DNA from: Trichoplax adhaerens
Lineage: Eukaryota; Placozoa; Uniplacotomia; Trichoplacea; Trichoplacidae
DNA length: 64,000 nucleotides
Assembly: GCF_000150275.1 (NCBI RefSeq)
Contig: NW_002060946.1
Coordinates: forward strand, 3,243,454-3,307,453
Direction: 5' to 3'
Below are positions 38,701 to 51,374 of the stretch, piece by piece (the first letter of the stretch is position 1; each line of letters begins with the position of its first letter). The notes beneath the pieces are model-generated. The model did not search any database and was not told the DNA's origin. It saw only the letters and a program-made list of their open reading frames with translations. The translations under genes and the position numbers were made by a program.

Positions 38701-39833
38701 CATTCTGTTAATAATAAATTTTACTGAAAACCAACGTCGTAAGTAACTAAAGAATTTTCTCTAATTTTACCAGAGGAAGAATCTGGATTTGAAGCTAAGA
38801 AGAAGAAAGTAATAGAAAGGGCTCGTCGTCGGGTCCTTAATAGCGATATGCTTAAAGATCTTAAAGGTTAAAGCTTACCACTCATATTTTTCGATTGTCC
38901 GAATTTTGATACTATCGTTTTTACCAATATATAGAACAATACCTGAACGAACCGGAAGAATATAAGGTATAGCCTTTCTTGATTTTGTATAATAACCACT
39001 AGTCGTGGTAAGCTATCCTTGGGTAGTGTAAAGGAAGAACAATCTTCTATTATATTTCAGTCAGTGTTAAGCTTTACAATATCACTAAATATTTTCACTA
39101 ATACGATATGTAAACCAATTTTATAAAACAGGACACCGCATCTAAGAATCCTGTAGTGCGCGAAAGAGAAGAGCACCTTAGAAAGTAATGCTTAAGTTTA
39201 TTCTCATGCTTACTCGTATGTCTTGATAATCTAAGAATAAACTTTCGCCAATTTTACTATTTGTAGTTATGAGGAAGAAAATCTGATACGTTTGCCAACA
39301 AAGAAAACCCATAAAGTATAAAATGTTTTTGATTTTGATGCTGTATTGTTTTTTATGACATAAGATAGCTTCTACTCATTAGTCCTGTTCAATAATATGT
39401 TAATTAACCATAATTAATCTGTCTACTACCTAGAAAATGCGACATACAACAGAGTCCTTGGACAATATCACTAAATTTGAAGACTTGAGCGTCTTAACTG
39501 ATGAGGTAAATATTTCGTGTTCAATTAAAATTGTAATCATATTGCTGATTGTTTATAATTAATAAATGATTGGTTTCCTTAATACCGCCAGAATCCTCAC
39601 CATTTAGATTTATCAAAAAAGCGTAGCAAAAAGGTAACTATTTATCAGCAATTGTCTAATATTCTGTGCTTAAACTTAATGACCTCTCCTCCCTTCAGGC
39701 TGGGAAGAAAAAATCGAAACTGAAAAATAAGAAAAAGGGCAACTTCCTAAGTATAGTTGTAATTTTTACCATTACATTAAGTATTTGTTCTGAGTGTATA
39801 ATTTCATTTACAGGAAGAAAGCGCAAGTCATAA
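35796..39833 (+). CDS. NGDN: Neuroguidin (Sas10/Utp3/C1D family), one expected exon not found
   Basis: Neuroguidin is a Sas10/Utp3/C1D-family protein of the small-subunit processome and an eIF4E-binding translational regulator. Exons: 35796-35813, 37070-37126, 37364-37435, 37709-37749, 38240-38380, 38570-38642, 38774-38866, 38935-38966, 39132-39184, 39267-39315, 39434-39505, 39592-39633, 39699-39750 and 39814-39833. The start reads MATVDEIVSADLPQAF. The best block is RIRPIDQKLRYQIDKLIKAA then NDPLQFKPNPDALVSK, almost the human RPLDQKLKYQIDKLIK...NDPLRFKPHPS. It continues with YVPPK, ERARRRVLNSDMLKDLKEQY, NYEEENLIRLP and the basic end RRKRKS. About 28 residues corresponding to human GLSFLEVKDQLLLMYLMDLT and beyond are absent between exons 3 and 4. 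The junction into exon 4 therefore also lacks one nucleotide of phase. Confidence 0.9.
35950..36660 (+). repeat. Degenerate tandem repeat in NGDN intron 1
   Basis: A phrase close to cagatacctttaaatctctgtac recurs at irregular 60-110-base spacing (near 36114, 36191, 36281, 36353, 36525, 36616). It alternates with 'gattctccatatgcatca' and 'cagctcgaaaactttg' blocks. Copies are strongly diverged. Confidence 0.65.
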
Positions 39834-40358
39834 AACAGGTTTCATGCAATATCGGAAAGTTTTATAGACACTACATGATATCGAGAACTTTCTTTTATTC
39901 TACATTCGGTTGGCTTACTGCAGCAGCTCATTGGAATATAAACGAGTTAATCACCCAACGTGATGTCATATATATATATATATATATATATATGTGCGTT
40001 TCCAGTTATTAAAAAAACACGTTTGATAATACTTTACTTAAGCCATTTAAATAACCACTCTTCGAGACTATATATTATATACGAAACTATCTTACGGCTT
40101 CGTCAATCTTCTGTGACGAATTTTTAAATACGATATAATGTTCGAATAAATTAATGAGTTATTTCCATAGTGATCTCCTACGGCTATCTAAAGTTATTAC
40201 ATGAATATGGTCTATTAATTAAAGTGATATTGTACATAAAAGGATGACTACTCAATATAATTTTCTCCAAGAGGCAAGATGAGAAGAGTATATAACGTAC
40301 ATTACAGAAGTGTAAATCATAAATCAGTCATACTTTGATAAAATACAATATTCAACAA
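39834..40358. other. Convergent spacer between NGDN and the deoxynucleoside kinase
   Basis: Contains a TA dinucleotide run at about 39968-39992 and otherwise unremarkable AT-rich 3' flanking sequence. Confidence 0.5.
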
Positions 40359-42465
40359 CTAAGTACGCAATAGAATCTGATCTACAGTTTTGTCATAAAT
40401 TTCGGGCATATTTTCCAAACTTTCATTAACTGTTATCACCTAAAATATTTTAAAAAGTCAATTTATGTAAAGTTAAGTTACCTTCCAATTCAATTCATAC
40501 ATGATTATTAGCATGGACAGTACATGCTCACGCTACTTACATAGTACTAAATTTACGAAGATGTTGTAGAAAACTAATTCTTAACGATCAATAACTGCTA
40601 GTCTACGTACTGTATAGTGCTAATTCTTTACAAAACATACCGTAACTGGACATGGTAGTGTATACTTTCGATGTATGAGCCAATCCTCGTGACGCTGGTG
40701 AAGGCAGCGTATATAGTCCTAGAAATACGTATACAGAATTTATATTTAATTAAGGAATATTAAATATAATAGAACTGGTACAACCTATGCAGATATGTGA
40801 TTTTTTAATACTAATTCAAACCAAGGTAATCCGGTTTTCTTCAACCCTTTGTCTGCGTTTAATTCTTTCATAGCAAATCTCCGGAGCACACTGAAGATAA
40901 ACTAAAAAGAGCACAATGTTAAAATAAATTAAAAAGACTTTTTCAAGCTAAATAAATAAATAAATTTGAGCAAATATCCATCGAGTTTAAAGATTACAAA
41001 GCAATAAATTCAAGCTTTATGGCCAACCTATCATATCGATTTGTGGTCTAACTGCATCTGTAAAATGATCAAAGTAAGCCTGTAATACCCTATATTCGCT
41101 ATCGGACATGAGTTTTCTATGCAAACAGAAATAAAGTATAAAATACTTAAATTTTGAATATTCCAAAGGCACTTATAATGAAAGATTTTCCCTTACTCTG
41201 CTCTTAAATTTTCTACGAAGCAATAATTAGCACTGTACACCGATCTTTCCATTAAGTAAGCTCTCGCAGTCTTGATATGCAGGCCATAATGATATTAAGC
41301 GCATAAAATTACATTTTTATTTACAATGTAGCATCGTAAAAGCTATTACTTGAAATTTATCAACTGTAAAAACTACAGTACTGAGCTATTATTATTATTA
41401 TTATTAATATGCAACATATAATTTTCCACTTACACCGTTTTTCGCCAAAGATGCCACATGCTGATGTCTCTGATACATTGTTATCATGACATACGATTGA
41501 AATAGAAAGCTCCATCTCTTAGGATCTTCATAAAATAGCCCCTAAATAGCATACCAGGTTTACTGATTATTCTGCAGTTTAAGAGCTGTAATATTCTTAA
41601 TGCTATATGATATAGTAGAGTATCTGTTTGATTTCATATAATCTGAAGAAAGCAATATCTAGCAGGTGTGCACATACAAATAGATTGTGATCGCCCAAAT
41701 TTCGCCATTTATCTACAGGTTCTTTAGTAGCCTACGAGGAAAAAATTCGATTTAAACTTGATATGATGATATTAATCATAAACTTGTAACGCTAATATCG
41801 TAATCGTGCTCCATAATGTATTATAAACCTATTCCGTAGATAAGACTGTCGCGATGGAGAAAATACTGCATAGCAGTTCTATTTCGTATACGAGTACAAG
41901 CAAAGATGTTTTACAACAACAAATACGTATCATTATCTCATTGACTTAAGTCATTTACCATCAAGCCATTCATTTGTGAATAATAGTTTATCATCGATGT
42001 CTTGCCGCAACCAATATTACCTTCTATGCAGATCTAGTGCAAAAACCAAAGTGACATTGTACATTATGCACAGTAACTGCAAGTTATAACACTGCAATGC
42101 ACGTACAAGCCGACCCTCAAGGAATATGATAGTACAGTATTCAGCCATTGCGAATACTCATGACGTAAGCAAAGCGAATAAACAAGTTCAACGAGTATCC
42201 TTTCCGCATTTAACTTAGTCTAAAGTAAATGCATTTACATTCTAGCGTCTATATGCTCTTTTAAACTTGCATTTCTTACTCTAGCTACCTTTGCACATTG
42301 CTGAACTGGATTGGTCATTCCATCCGGCTTACAAAAATAGTCGATTGAGCTTAGCTTAGCACATTGTTGGAACACACTTCTACCATTCCAATCCGCTAAA
42401 TTCTTGCTATACTTGCCAATGGAGAAGCCAATTCGATGCATATTATAGCTGAGAGTTAATAGCAT
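40359..42465 (-). CDS. Deoxynucleoside kinase, TK2/dNK type
   Basis: Phosphorylates deoxynucleosides with ATP for dNTP salvage. Nine minus-strand exons join in phase: 42280-42465, 41959-42033, 41678-41731, 41434-41541, 41197-41270, 41028-41116, 40822-40901, 40641-40718 and 40359-40439, giving 274 residues (human TK2 265). Residues 63-70 onward hold the P-loop ICIEGNIGCGKTS, followed by EPVDKWRNLGDHNLFGLFYE. Then come MERSVYSANYCFVENLR with the ERS catalytic/substrate motif, VYLQCAPEICYERIKRRQR with the LID arginines, and LHQRHEDWLI. These track TK2 blocks such as YLQTNPETCYQRLKKR better than cytosolic dCK. The 62-residue first exon, MLLTLSYNMHRIGFSIGKYS onward, could be a mitochondrial presequence. 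Substrate range cannot be read from the sequence. The gene is divergent from DHRS4. Confidence 0.93.
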
Positions 42466-43243
42466 ACGTTACAACTTGAATCATTGCCATTGATCACTGT
42501 ATCAAGCTAAACTAACAGTTTACTGCTGCATCGTCTTCGTTCCTTCTCGCTCTTGCTGCTACGCCAACACTCTGCACGCCAGTTTTTACTTAGCACCTGA
42601 TGTAATAAAGTCGCCTATCCGTCTGTCGGAAACTCATCTCCCTGGTCTTGTCTGTCTGTCTGTCTATTCACTTCATCCAAAAGTCATACTAACTCACCAA
42701 AAACTGACCGTTCGTTTTTTTTTTTCCATTTTTGAGATGGTGGATAGAAGGGTTAGGGTTAGGGTTAGGGTTAAAACGTGTGTATGCCAACTATTTTGCT
42801 GGTCATTTCATCTAACCCCAGCTTGGTTTTTGTAATTTATACAGTATGATTGATGGTTTCAGTTGGTAAAATAGAGTATAGTAGAATGGGTAAAAAAATG
42901 TTAAGCCTTGAGACAATTTTGGGCACTAAATCTCGGTGGCGAGTTCTGTCCATCTGTCGAACGGCAAGGCGATAGACTTCTTTCCGTGATACCTTGATTG
43001 TATAATTTACACTGGCTACCACGCTCGATCTTGGGGACCTCTACTATGCGTGATCAAACAGTGTAGAAAGTCGTTACCAGGGGCTACTAACCGGGGTAGT
43101 TTGCCCAGGAGGTCAAGCAATCTCCGCCCAGGTCAATGAGGAAAGCCTTAAGCCTTATGCTGGTATTTCTGCAGTTCTCCATCGGAAATTGTCCTGTTAA
43201 GCGTGCATCAATTCATCAATTGAACCTAAATTGAGCTTAGAGT
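42466..43243. other. Divergent promoter interval between the kinase and DHRS4
   Basis: About 780 bases separate two divergently transcribed genes. It holds a 'gtctgtctgtct' run near 42650, a T tract at 42716 and the telomere-like array annotated separately. No gene was recognised. Confidence 0.5.
42751..42773 (+). repeat. Short interstitial telomere-type array (TTAGGG)n
   Basis: Nearly four perfect copies of ggttag occur in a row. TTAGGG is the animal telomere unit. The array lies inside the window rather than at an end, between two divergent genes. Confidence 0.95.
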
Positions 43244-45659
43244 ATGTCTGGACTTCGGCATCAAGATAAAGTAGCTTTAATAACTGCAGCTACAGACGGG
43301 TAAGTAGGATAGCACTTTATATTCTACACCACAGCACTGTAATCGATCACATCTCCATGCATCAATAGATATGGAACGAAAATATTCATTGTGATGATTG
43401 ATTGTATATCCAAAGTAACGCTTAAATACTTTCCTATACGTGTTTTAACCAAGTAGTTTGATATTTCTGCCCGTTTATGCATCTTTATTAAATTAGTATT
43501 GGGTATGCAATCGCTGAACGTCTTGGAAAGGAAGGTGCAAAAGTGGTCATCAGTAGCAGGAAACAGAAAAATGTTGATGCCGCGGTCAATAATTTACGCC
43601 AACAAGGAATAGAAGTCATGGGTCTTGTTTGTCACGTTGGTAAAAAAGAGCATCGTGAGGCACTTATTCAAGAAGTATGCATTCCCTACGGATAGTGATC
43701 AATCGTAACTATTTAACCAAGGCCAATGATTTCTATCTTTAAATTTTGCCAGTACGAGTATTACATGTACTGTACTGCGTTACTGAATCAATTTGCAAAA
43801 CCGTTACGCGATAACATGACACATCTTAAGAGATCCGGAAGTCGATATTTCATTAGATAAAATTTAGCTCTTCCTGTGATACTGCTATATACCGGAATAA
43901 ATAATAATTTTAGGCATTGATTGACTTTTAGGATTTGATAAAATGTTAATTTTTTAAAATGCAAAGAGACGGAACACTCAGGGTGCAATCAGTAGTAGAT
44001 AAACTCAATTTGGGGGTGGGGGCGGGGGTTCGGTACTTTTTGTGAATGAAATTTATTACTGTCTATACGAAGTTTGAAATACTTTAATCGTAATTAATTA
44101 ATTAAGACCAACGATTCTTCCTTTAAATTTTATCAGTATTGTACTACACGTAGTTATTACTGACTAAATTTGAGAGCTGGGTTCTTTCTGTTGAATAATA
44201 AAATTTAATTTCCCATTTATTACTATCTACACGAAGTATGAAGCACCTTTACTCCTTGTTGTTAGCCAAAGTAATATGTTATAACGAAAGCATCAATAGA
44301 ATCATCTTGCAAGTTAGCAACTACTTAGTGATGCTCCTAATGCTTGTATTTCTAGACAGTAGCAAAATATGGTGGTATCGATATTCTGGTATCGAATGCA
44401 GCTGTTAACCCAGTTTATGGGCCAATGTTAAAGGTATGCGTGCTCTGCGTATAACATACAACATTGCATATGAATAATCAGTCATATAAGTCAATAATTG
44501 TCAATTTCAAACATTCATGAAGCAAGATCATAATCAAACGTACAATTTGTGCTGTAGGTTACAACTGAAGAAGCATGGGATAAGGTAAAGGCCATTTTGC
44601 ATATCTGTAAACTAATTTGTAGATGTGACTACTTGCTCTTTGTATTCAACATACTAAATTGTAGCATATATTTGCGTATGAGATCAAGTTATGAATCACT
44701 AGCATATGATGAATGCATGAGAGTAACTATAATTATTACAATAATATAACCAATTTGGCACATGCAGTTGCTGCTACCACTATTAATATCTTCATTATAT
44801 CTTGTAGATTTTCGATATCAATGTTAAGGCGTCCTTCTTTCTGGTAAAGTCAGCGATGCCGTATATGAAAAATCGCAAGTATTGCTTACTCTGATAAAAT
44901 TTTTTCCCTTTGTAATGTTTACCAAGATATTGCGATTCAATTCCGTAAACGAAAAACTTACCATAATAGCTGAGATAGTCATTGTAGTGATACTGTTTAT
45001 GATATTAGAGGTGCATCCGTAATATTGGTATCGTCAATTGGTGGATTTACACCTGACAAAGTAAGTTTTCATAAACGAATATATAGATTTTGTATGATAA
45101 ACAGCATTTCTTGGATATAACTCAATTGACTGCACAAAATTTCAATATAGAGTCTTGGAGCTTATAGTACTAGTAAGACGGCAATGTTTGGATTGGTTAA
45201 GAATTTAGCTGTAGAATGTGCTGAATTTGGCGTAAGGGTCAATGGTTTAGCACCAGGCTTAATCAAAACGCGATTTAGTAAACAAGTAATAAGCCATTCT
45301 TATATTTAAATTACATGCACGCTTTGCTCATTATTAAAGCATAAACATCTATTCTTTTACTGTAAGCTATGGGACGGCCGTGAAAGTGAAGCTGTAGGTT
45401 TTTCTATACCATTAGGAAGGTAAGAGCTTAGTACTGATCTATTTACGAGTTATACTGATGTTAATGCAGTATACGAGCTGCTAATCTTTGATGTTCTAGC
45501 GGTGTTGCATCTCCAACACTAATATAAACACTATTCATGTTTAGGATTGGTTTACCAGAAGATTGTGGTGCAGTGGTATCATTTCTCGCTTCAGATGATG
45601 CTGCCTTCGTTGTTGGTGAGAATATCGTAGCAGCAGGTGGCCAGTTATCAAGACTATAA
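43244..45659 (+). CDS. DHRS4: DHRS4-like short-chain dehydrogenase/reductase, peroxisomal
   Basis: NADPH-dependent carbonyl/retinal reductase of the SDR family. Nine exons (43244-43299, 43497-43674, 44356-44433, 44558-44584, 44808-44878, 45009-45060, 45151-45285, 45367-45419, 45545-45659) sum to 254 residues plus stop; human DHRS4 has 278. Seen: cofactor loop TAATDGIGYAIAERL (residues 14-28), VVISSRKQKNVDAAV as in DHRS4's SSRKQQNVDQAV, and VCHVGKKE. The NAAVNP motif, VSSIGG with its catalytic serine, and YSTSK with catalytic Tyr/Lys follow. RVNGLAPGLIKTRFS comes next, and the C-terminus SRL is a peroxisomal PTS1 signal identical to that of vertebrate DHRS4. The cofactor loop has TAAT where many relatives have TGxxxG; human DHRS4 has TASTDG, so this is family-typical. 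Start chosen at the only upstream in-frame ATG in exon 1. Confidence 0.95.
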
Positions 45660-46540
45660 GGCTATTGCAAATACGAATAGCTGATTTTACCTCTGCAACA
45701 TGTTACTGAAATCAATTCACAACCTTTTAGTCGCTATAATGAATTCATGAACTTATAGTTTATCAATGTAATAATATTGTAATATGCTTCGTACAGCTGT
45801 TATTTAGAATATTTTTTGCTCAAATAAAAGTACATGCAAAGAATTCCTTTCAAGTAAAACCTTTATCGATACTTGACTTTAATTTGTTTTTCAACTGGAT
45901 CTATTACGTAAATACACCATTTTTATGGATTAACTCTTACTGTATATCCTGGCTATAGCTACCTTCACAAGTTTTATGAAGTGCAATAATTCTATTACAC
46001 TGCAATTTTGGAAGACCAGTCTTCTGATATAATTATGTATCATACATGCAGCTACCCTTGTACCAGTTATAATACATGTAAAGTAACATCTGTTGCATGT
46101 ACGTATCATAAATTCTTAAATTGAAGTCTAACCCTGGATCAAACAGATTAATCAATACATGTATGCTGATGTTCACGAACGACATGGATAGTTTACGGCT
46201 TAGTACTTTCTCTAGGGGTATAACGAATTATAATGATATTATTTGTTTTATGATCGCCAGATAATCATCAGCGATCAATACGAGGTCAGTTGAGTTGAAT
46301 CTGGCTGTTTGGCCATATCCATCAGTCTAAGACTAACCAAAGATTTTAAACTTGACGTTACTAGTGTTTGGTATAATAAAAATTTGTTGTCAGATGGACC
46401 ATGGTGAAAATGTGATGCTGTAAAATTACGTTACTACAGAGACTTAAAGATTCACATACGAGTGTACAAGTATCTATTTACATCAATTTTATTCTGCAAT
46501 AATTCACGATATAATACACAGTATTCAAAATTTGGGTCAA
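45660..46540. other. Convergent spacer between DHRS4 and TP53RK
   Basis: AT-rich 3' flanking DNA. An aataaa signal at 45821-45826 could end the DHRS4 transcript. Nothing else was recognised. Confidence 0.5.
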
Positions 46541-47533
46541 CTACCCCACCATAGTTCGCTTTCTACCACGCAACCTTACTTCATCTAACTTTTTTAAAGC
46601 CTCCGATGATCCTTTGAATGTTTTATAAGTATCCAAGATCACTTTGAATGCATCTTCAGTATTAGGGTGGGTGCTAAGAAAGGCTCTTTCCAAAACGTAC
46701 AAATCGACTCCTTTATCCTCAGCTAATGACGAGATGCTGCTCAATCCAAAATCGATTAGCACCAAGTCAGCTATTTCAATATCATTAGTTTTCTTTAATA
46801 GCATATTTGAAGTAGTTAAATCACCATGAATGACTTGTATATTATGCATTGAAGCAAGAATAGTTCCAATAATTTTGGCAAGTTTACGCAAGTTGCTTTC
46901 TTTATCTTCTTTCAGTGAATTGATATAATCTCTGACCGTAATCGAATTTTGTACCTCTTCCATATAAATCTTGTAATCGTTTGAATCGATGAAAAAGACT
47001 ACAGAATATTTACCATAAACACAGTAAAAGTATAAATTAATAAATGCAAGCTGATTTAAGCATACGAGTATTAACCTTGATGGATATGCAGTACGTCAGC
47101 TAGTCAAATATTGTACGAGAATATTGTCACTAATTGCTATAAAACTTTGTGAGTGCAAGGCAAACAATCTGAAGTTAAGACCTTTTCATAACATGATAAA
47201 TGTAGATTTACGCTATCCCAGGTGCAGTAGAATCAAGAGTGGATAACAAGACTGAAAGTAGTATCATAGCAAAGCAATAATAAGTTTAAATCGCTCGTTT
47301 AAATTACCTGTTGGTGTTGCAATTCCAGCTTTCCGGCAACGATGCATCGAACGCACCTCTTGCATCGTACGCTTATGTCTGAGTTTATCATCCAATACAT
47401 TGTGTCTAAACTTCTTTTTAAATCGTTCCTTCACGATAGTTGGTCGGCCTAGGAAATCAGCGGCATAAATTCTGGCTTCTGCACCCTGCTTTATTAATCG
47501 AAGGGCCGAACTACCTTCTGACTCGACGTCCAT
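46541..47533 (-). CDS. TP53RK: TP53RK / Bud32, KEOPS complex atypical kinase
   Basis: Bud32-type small kinase/ATPase of the KEOPS complex, which makes the universal tRNA modification t6A. Two exons, 47308-47533 and 46541-46998, join in phase to give 227 residues (human 253). N-terminal lobe: [15 protein letters not shown] and [12 protein letters not shown] with the ATP-binding lysine, then [21 protein letters not shown]-terminal lobe: [14 protein letters not shown], then [12 protein letters not shown] with the catalytic aspartate and asparagine. LIDFGLSS (the DFG equivalent), [20 protein letters not shown] and the C-terminal [15 protein letters not shown] follow. The last block is nearly identical to human TP53RK. 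All catalytic residues are present. Confidence 0.97.
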
Positions 47534-49202
47534 TGCTACTTTCTCTAGTAATCCCTGTTGCTACTCTCTTCTACGAACCTTCCCAACGTATTGCTACCAT
47601 GGCAATGGATTCTAGTCCTATAAAATATATTCCTTGGCTAGGCATGTATGCGTATGTACCGCATTATCACAATCGTGGCTACGGTACTCATACGCTACTG
47701 CGCATTCCCTATAATAGACTATTGATTCAGTATTGATTGAATGAAAGGTTTTTATGATCATCAGTCCTACAACAAATTATATTATAATTGGGTAGTGCAA
47801 GATTTCTCCAATGGCAGCGATATAGACTAATCAGAGAGAGAACAAATTGGTAGAGATTAGACAGAATCGCTAGGGTTTCTGGTGATGAGAATATTACATT
47901 CCAACACCATTGATACTATCTATGGACTGCAAAATGAATCACCATCAGTATTTCAGGTTCTCAAATGGACCTCTGCAAATTGTGTCAACATACAACTCCA
48001 TTGCACATATTAAATAGTAGAAAAGTTAATCTCTATGTAATAAATGCGTCTCACAATAACTATCTTAGTCAAATGGTATTTTCTTAAAGGCTTTTATTAC
48101 CAGGTTTTAGGAATAGTACTGTAAAGCAATAATTAATTACTACAAGAATCTAGTCTAAAATCGAAAGTATTGCGAGCTCAAAGCGAAGTGAAGTCTCTTC
48201 TCTCCCGTGAGCTCATCTCTGCACTTCTTATTAACATTTCATTAAATCCATTTATGACAACTTGATTAATTTCCAATCAGACATGAGTCATCGAACAAAA
48301 TACTTTTCTCTAATAGTACATCATTACCTATCTAATAAATCATTCTACTTGAAATGTCACTACTCTTCTATTAACGTCTAGGCCCTTTCTCCGAAGGGCA
48401 TCTTAACAACTACAGTGTTTCTAGCTACATAAATGTTGTACCATAATTAGTCAACTGGCTACTATTAGCCATCAACAATTTCTAATATAGTAGTTAGCAA
48501 TCGTCTAATATTAGCTTCACGATAATATCTATTCAAAGTATCCTAACTATATCAAATATGGGTGCATCACTATACTCTAATTCCCTATTATACTGTAACC
48601 TGAATTCGGGTCAAAACTGTACTGCAAGTGCAACTACAGATCTGTATTAAAATATTTATTCTATTCTATCTTACCTTAATAATCATAATTAATTATAGTT
48701 TATGATTTAATAATAAAATACACTTTTAAATACAAGTATTGAAAGAAACAAGGATTAATATATCAAGTTTTTTATTAACTACGTATAGCAGTACATATTC
48801 TATCTCATAGATTTAGAAAATTCGAATGATATACGGTACACACAAAAATGAATACCTAGGTGGTGTTGATATACGATCGGTTATTAAGACAAATTTCACT
48901 TGTACCCATTTTAACTGCCTGCTGGTTACTGAAGCATTAATAGCTTAGACTGAAAATTACTAAATTTTATCACTTCTATATTTAAATAGCAATTATAAAA
49001 AAATGCTAAGAGTGTGCTGTATCTTTGTAGATGCTAACGCTTTCAGATTATTATTTTAAACCCCACTACAGTACAACTTAGAATATTTTTATCAAGAAAA
49101 AATTGGTACTATTATAATTAACTAGTGCAAACTCCCGTCGCTTTACTGACGGTTTACGATAATGTGCTCATTTGACATCTTATAGTGCATTCTTCGCGAT
49201 AC
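47534..49202. other. Intergenic spacer between TP53RK and the HTATIP2-like gene
   Basis: Holds the TP53RK promoter on the left and the 3' flank of the next minus-strand gene on the right. No exon, RNA gene or clear repeat was seen. Confidence 0.5.
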
Positions 49203-51374
49203 TCATGACGATTCTGAGCATAGTTTCCAGATTGACGAATTATTATAGTAGTTGACAACATTTTTACTCGGGTTATCTGTTGATTCGGCAGCAAAATTCT
49301 CTGCAATGATTCTCATAGCTTTTGCTACATCTTTGACATGCATAGATGTCATTATTGCACCTTGAAAATACGGAAAATTCAATTAGGATTACTATTTCTT
49401 AAAATAATTTATCTGTGCAACCAAATGAATATACGTCTTTCATTCATACGTAGCGAGTAGTACAGGTATATGAATCTAGAAATACTTACCAGCAAACTTT
49501 TCCATCATTCCTCGTTTCATTCCTCTATCCAACATACCAGGACGAAAGCAAGAGAAGCAAGGAAAATTTAGCTTAGCTATCTGCTCGTCAGCCTAATAGA
49601 TGGAAATGTGATGCTTATGGTAAGTTCACCATAATGACATATCATCATCGTAGAATTAGTCACAAAACTGACCTGTCCTTTTAGTTTCATATATGTAAAC
49701 ATAGAGCCAGCACTTGCGCCTTGAGTTGACACAATGAGCATATGTTTAACGCCACATTGGTGTGCAAAACCAGCCAATTTAGTAGCGTAATCTCGATGAA
49801 CTTTGAGATATGTTTCCTATAATTGTCAATATACTAGTATATCAACAGTGGAGAATGCTGCGAGCAATTGATTCATCCACTGTAACACTTTAATTGGGTA
49901 GTTAATGCATTCATGGACTTACAGAGTCTACAGAGGCCTTTTTGGCACCGATTGCGGAGAAAAAGGCATGGGCTCCTTCAAAGTATTGCTTTGCACTTTC
50001 GAAATCCAATTTATCGAATTCTGAAATAGATAGTCCAAATTTTACATTTATGTCAGTTGTTAAAGTTGCAACCGTCTAAAACTATGCCATATTACATTAA
50101 AACACTCACTTTCCATATGTGCATGTATACATACGGGTACATAAGTCAGTAGGTTGATTGCTGGTCATATGACAACGATATTTTAGAATACAACAATCAT
50201 TTCTATACTACAGAACCTTGAAAATCAATTTCATGATGATTGTTTGAGCTGTAGAAGGCAGCACCTTGGCTTTACCTTATCTTAAATTAACGCAGAACTG
50301 AACATTTTAAATTAAACGATACCGATGTTGTCAAACGTTTGGCTGCAAATTTTGCTATTTACCACAATATCAGTAGTTAGCCAAGTAGCAATACTGAGAT
50401 GGACGTTTAATGATGTGATTGTCTCTGAGGGAAAGATAACAAGAAGTTTAGTTTCCTGTAAAACCCTACTTGTTGTACTCTCACCTCTTTTTCTAATCCT
50501 AACCCCAACTTAAGACAATCGTACAATCTAAAACGCGATCTGTTTGGGACTACAAAATGGACATGCAACAAAGGCAAACGTATAACATGCTAATACAACG
50601 GTCATGAGTGTGTCTTTACTGACAGTAAAAGAAGTATGCCAGTTAATTGGTAGTGAGTGGCAAGTAAGTTGCAGTTGCAATGAGTTCGCTAACTACCAAG
50701 CAGGGTCCTCACAGCAGTATTACTTACCGACAACTTCCTGAATTAACCTGCCAGAATTTTCCTCTTGTTCTTGATCCACTCCATACTCGGGCAATAACGT
50801 TGCACGACGTCTGCCAAGGGCGGTAACTTGCGTGAAATTCTACAATAACCCAAAAGAATACGATCGGTTGAAAATGTTTGCATAAACTTTGATGTAGCCA
50901 ATATCCCATCAAAAACATCAAGATTGGATATAGTTGTACAATTGAACTGCAGTGAAAATAGACAAAACGACCTTGATCCAACTGGTAGAGCCAACGACTG
51001 ATAGCACAACTAAGTCTACTGCACTCTTCTACAGTACTCTGTAAACGAGTATGCAAAGCATCGTGACTTATGGGTCTACTAGAAACAGTTAAAACAACAC
51101 ACTTATCCCAATCCTATAATTTAGGTTTTAGTTGATCATAGCACAAGCCATTATTGTTACTTATTTAGCAAGTGATCCAACCATCATGAAGAGTATACAG
51201 TACGTATATTCGAATACATTCGACACTGAAGGGAGATTAATCCGTCTGTCGTTACTACCACACAATTAACCAATATACTCGTCTTACCTTAGATTTCAGT
51301 ATTTCTCCTAAAATTCGACTACCTGTGGGTCCGGTAGCACCAATAACAACTGCTTTAATGGAGGAAGTCGACAT
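49203..51374 (-). CDS. HTATIP2/TIP30-like NAD(P)-binding atypical SDR
   Basis: NmrA/HTATIP2-type Rossmann oxidoreductase. Six minus-strand exons join in phase: 51288-51374, 50728-50839, 49923-50020, 49673-49816, 49490-49592 and 49203-49360, giving 233 residues (human HTATIP2 242). Residues 8-16 are VIGATGPTG, the cofactor-binding glycine motif. QVTALGRRRAT and LIQEVVEFDKLDF match human TLIGRRKLTF and NQEVVDFEKLDDY. VHRDYATKLAGFAHQCGVKH matches [26 protein letters not shown] supplies the Tyr-x3-Lys pair (family YLQVKG), and CFRPGML matches VFRPGVL. Where HTATIP2 has FCCLGTTRGKAG this protein has FFSAIGAKKASV, so the nicotinamide-side loop differs. The exact orthologue group is uncertain; several SDR relatives share this architecture. 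Confidence 0.88.

Noticed and set aside
47440-47736. Plus-strand frame of 98 codons overlapping TP53RK exon 1
   Set aside because: It is antisense to a clearly conserved kinase exon, so its openness is explained by that exon.
50724-51056. Minus-strand frame of 110 codons at the HTATIP2-like locus
   Set aside because: The conserved reading frame of exon 50728-50839 is different; this frame crosses its acceptor and runs into intron sequence.
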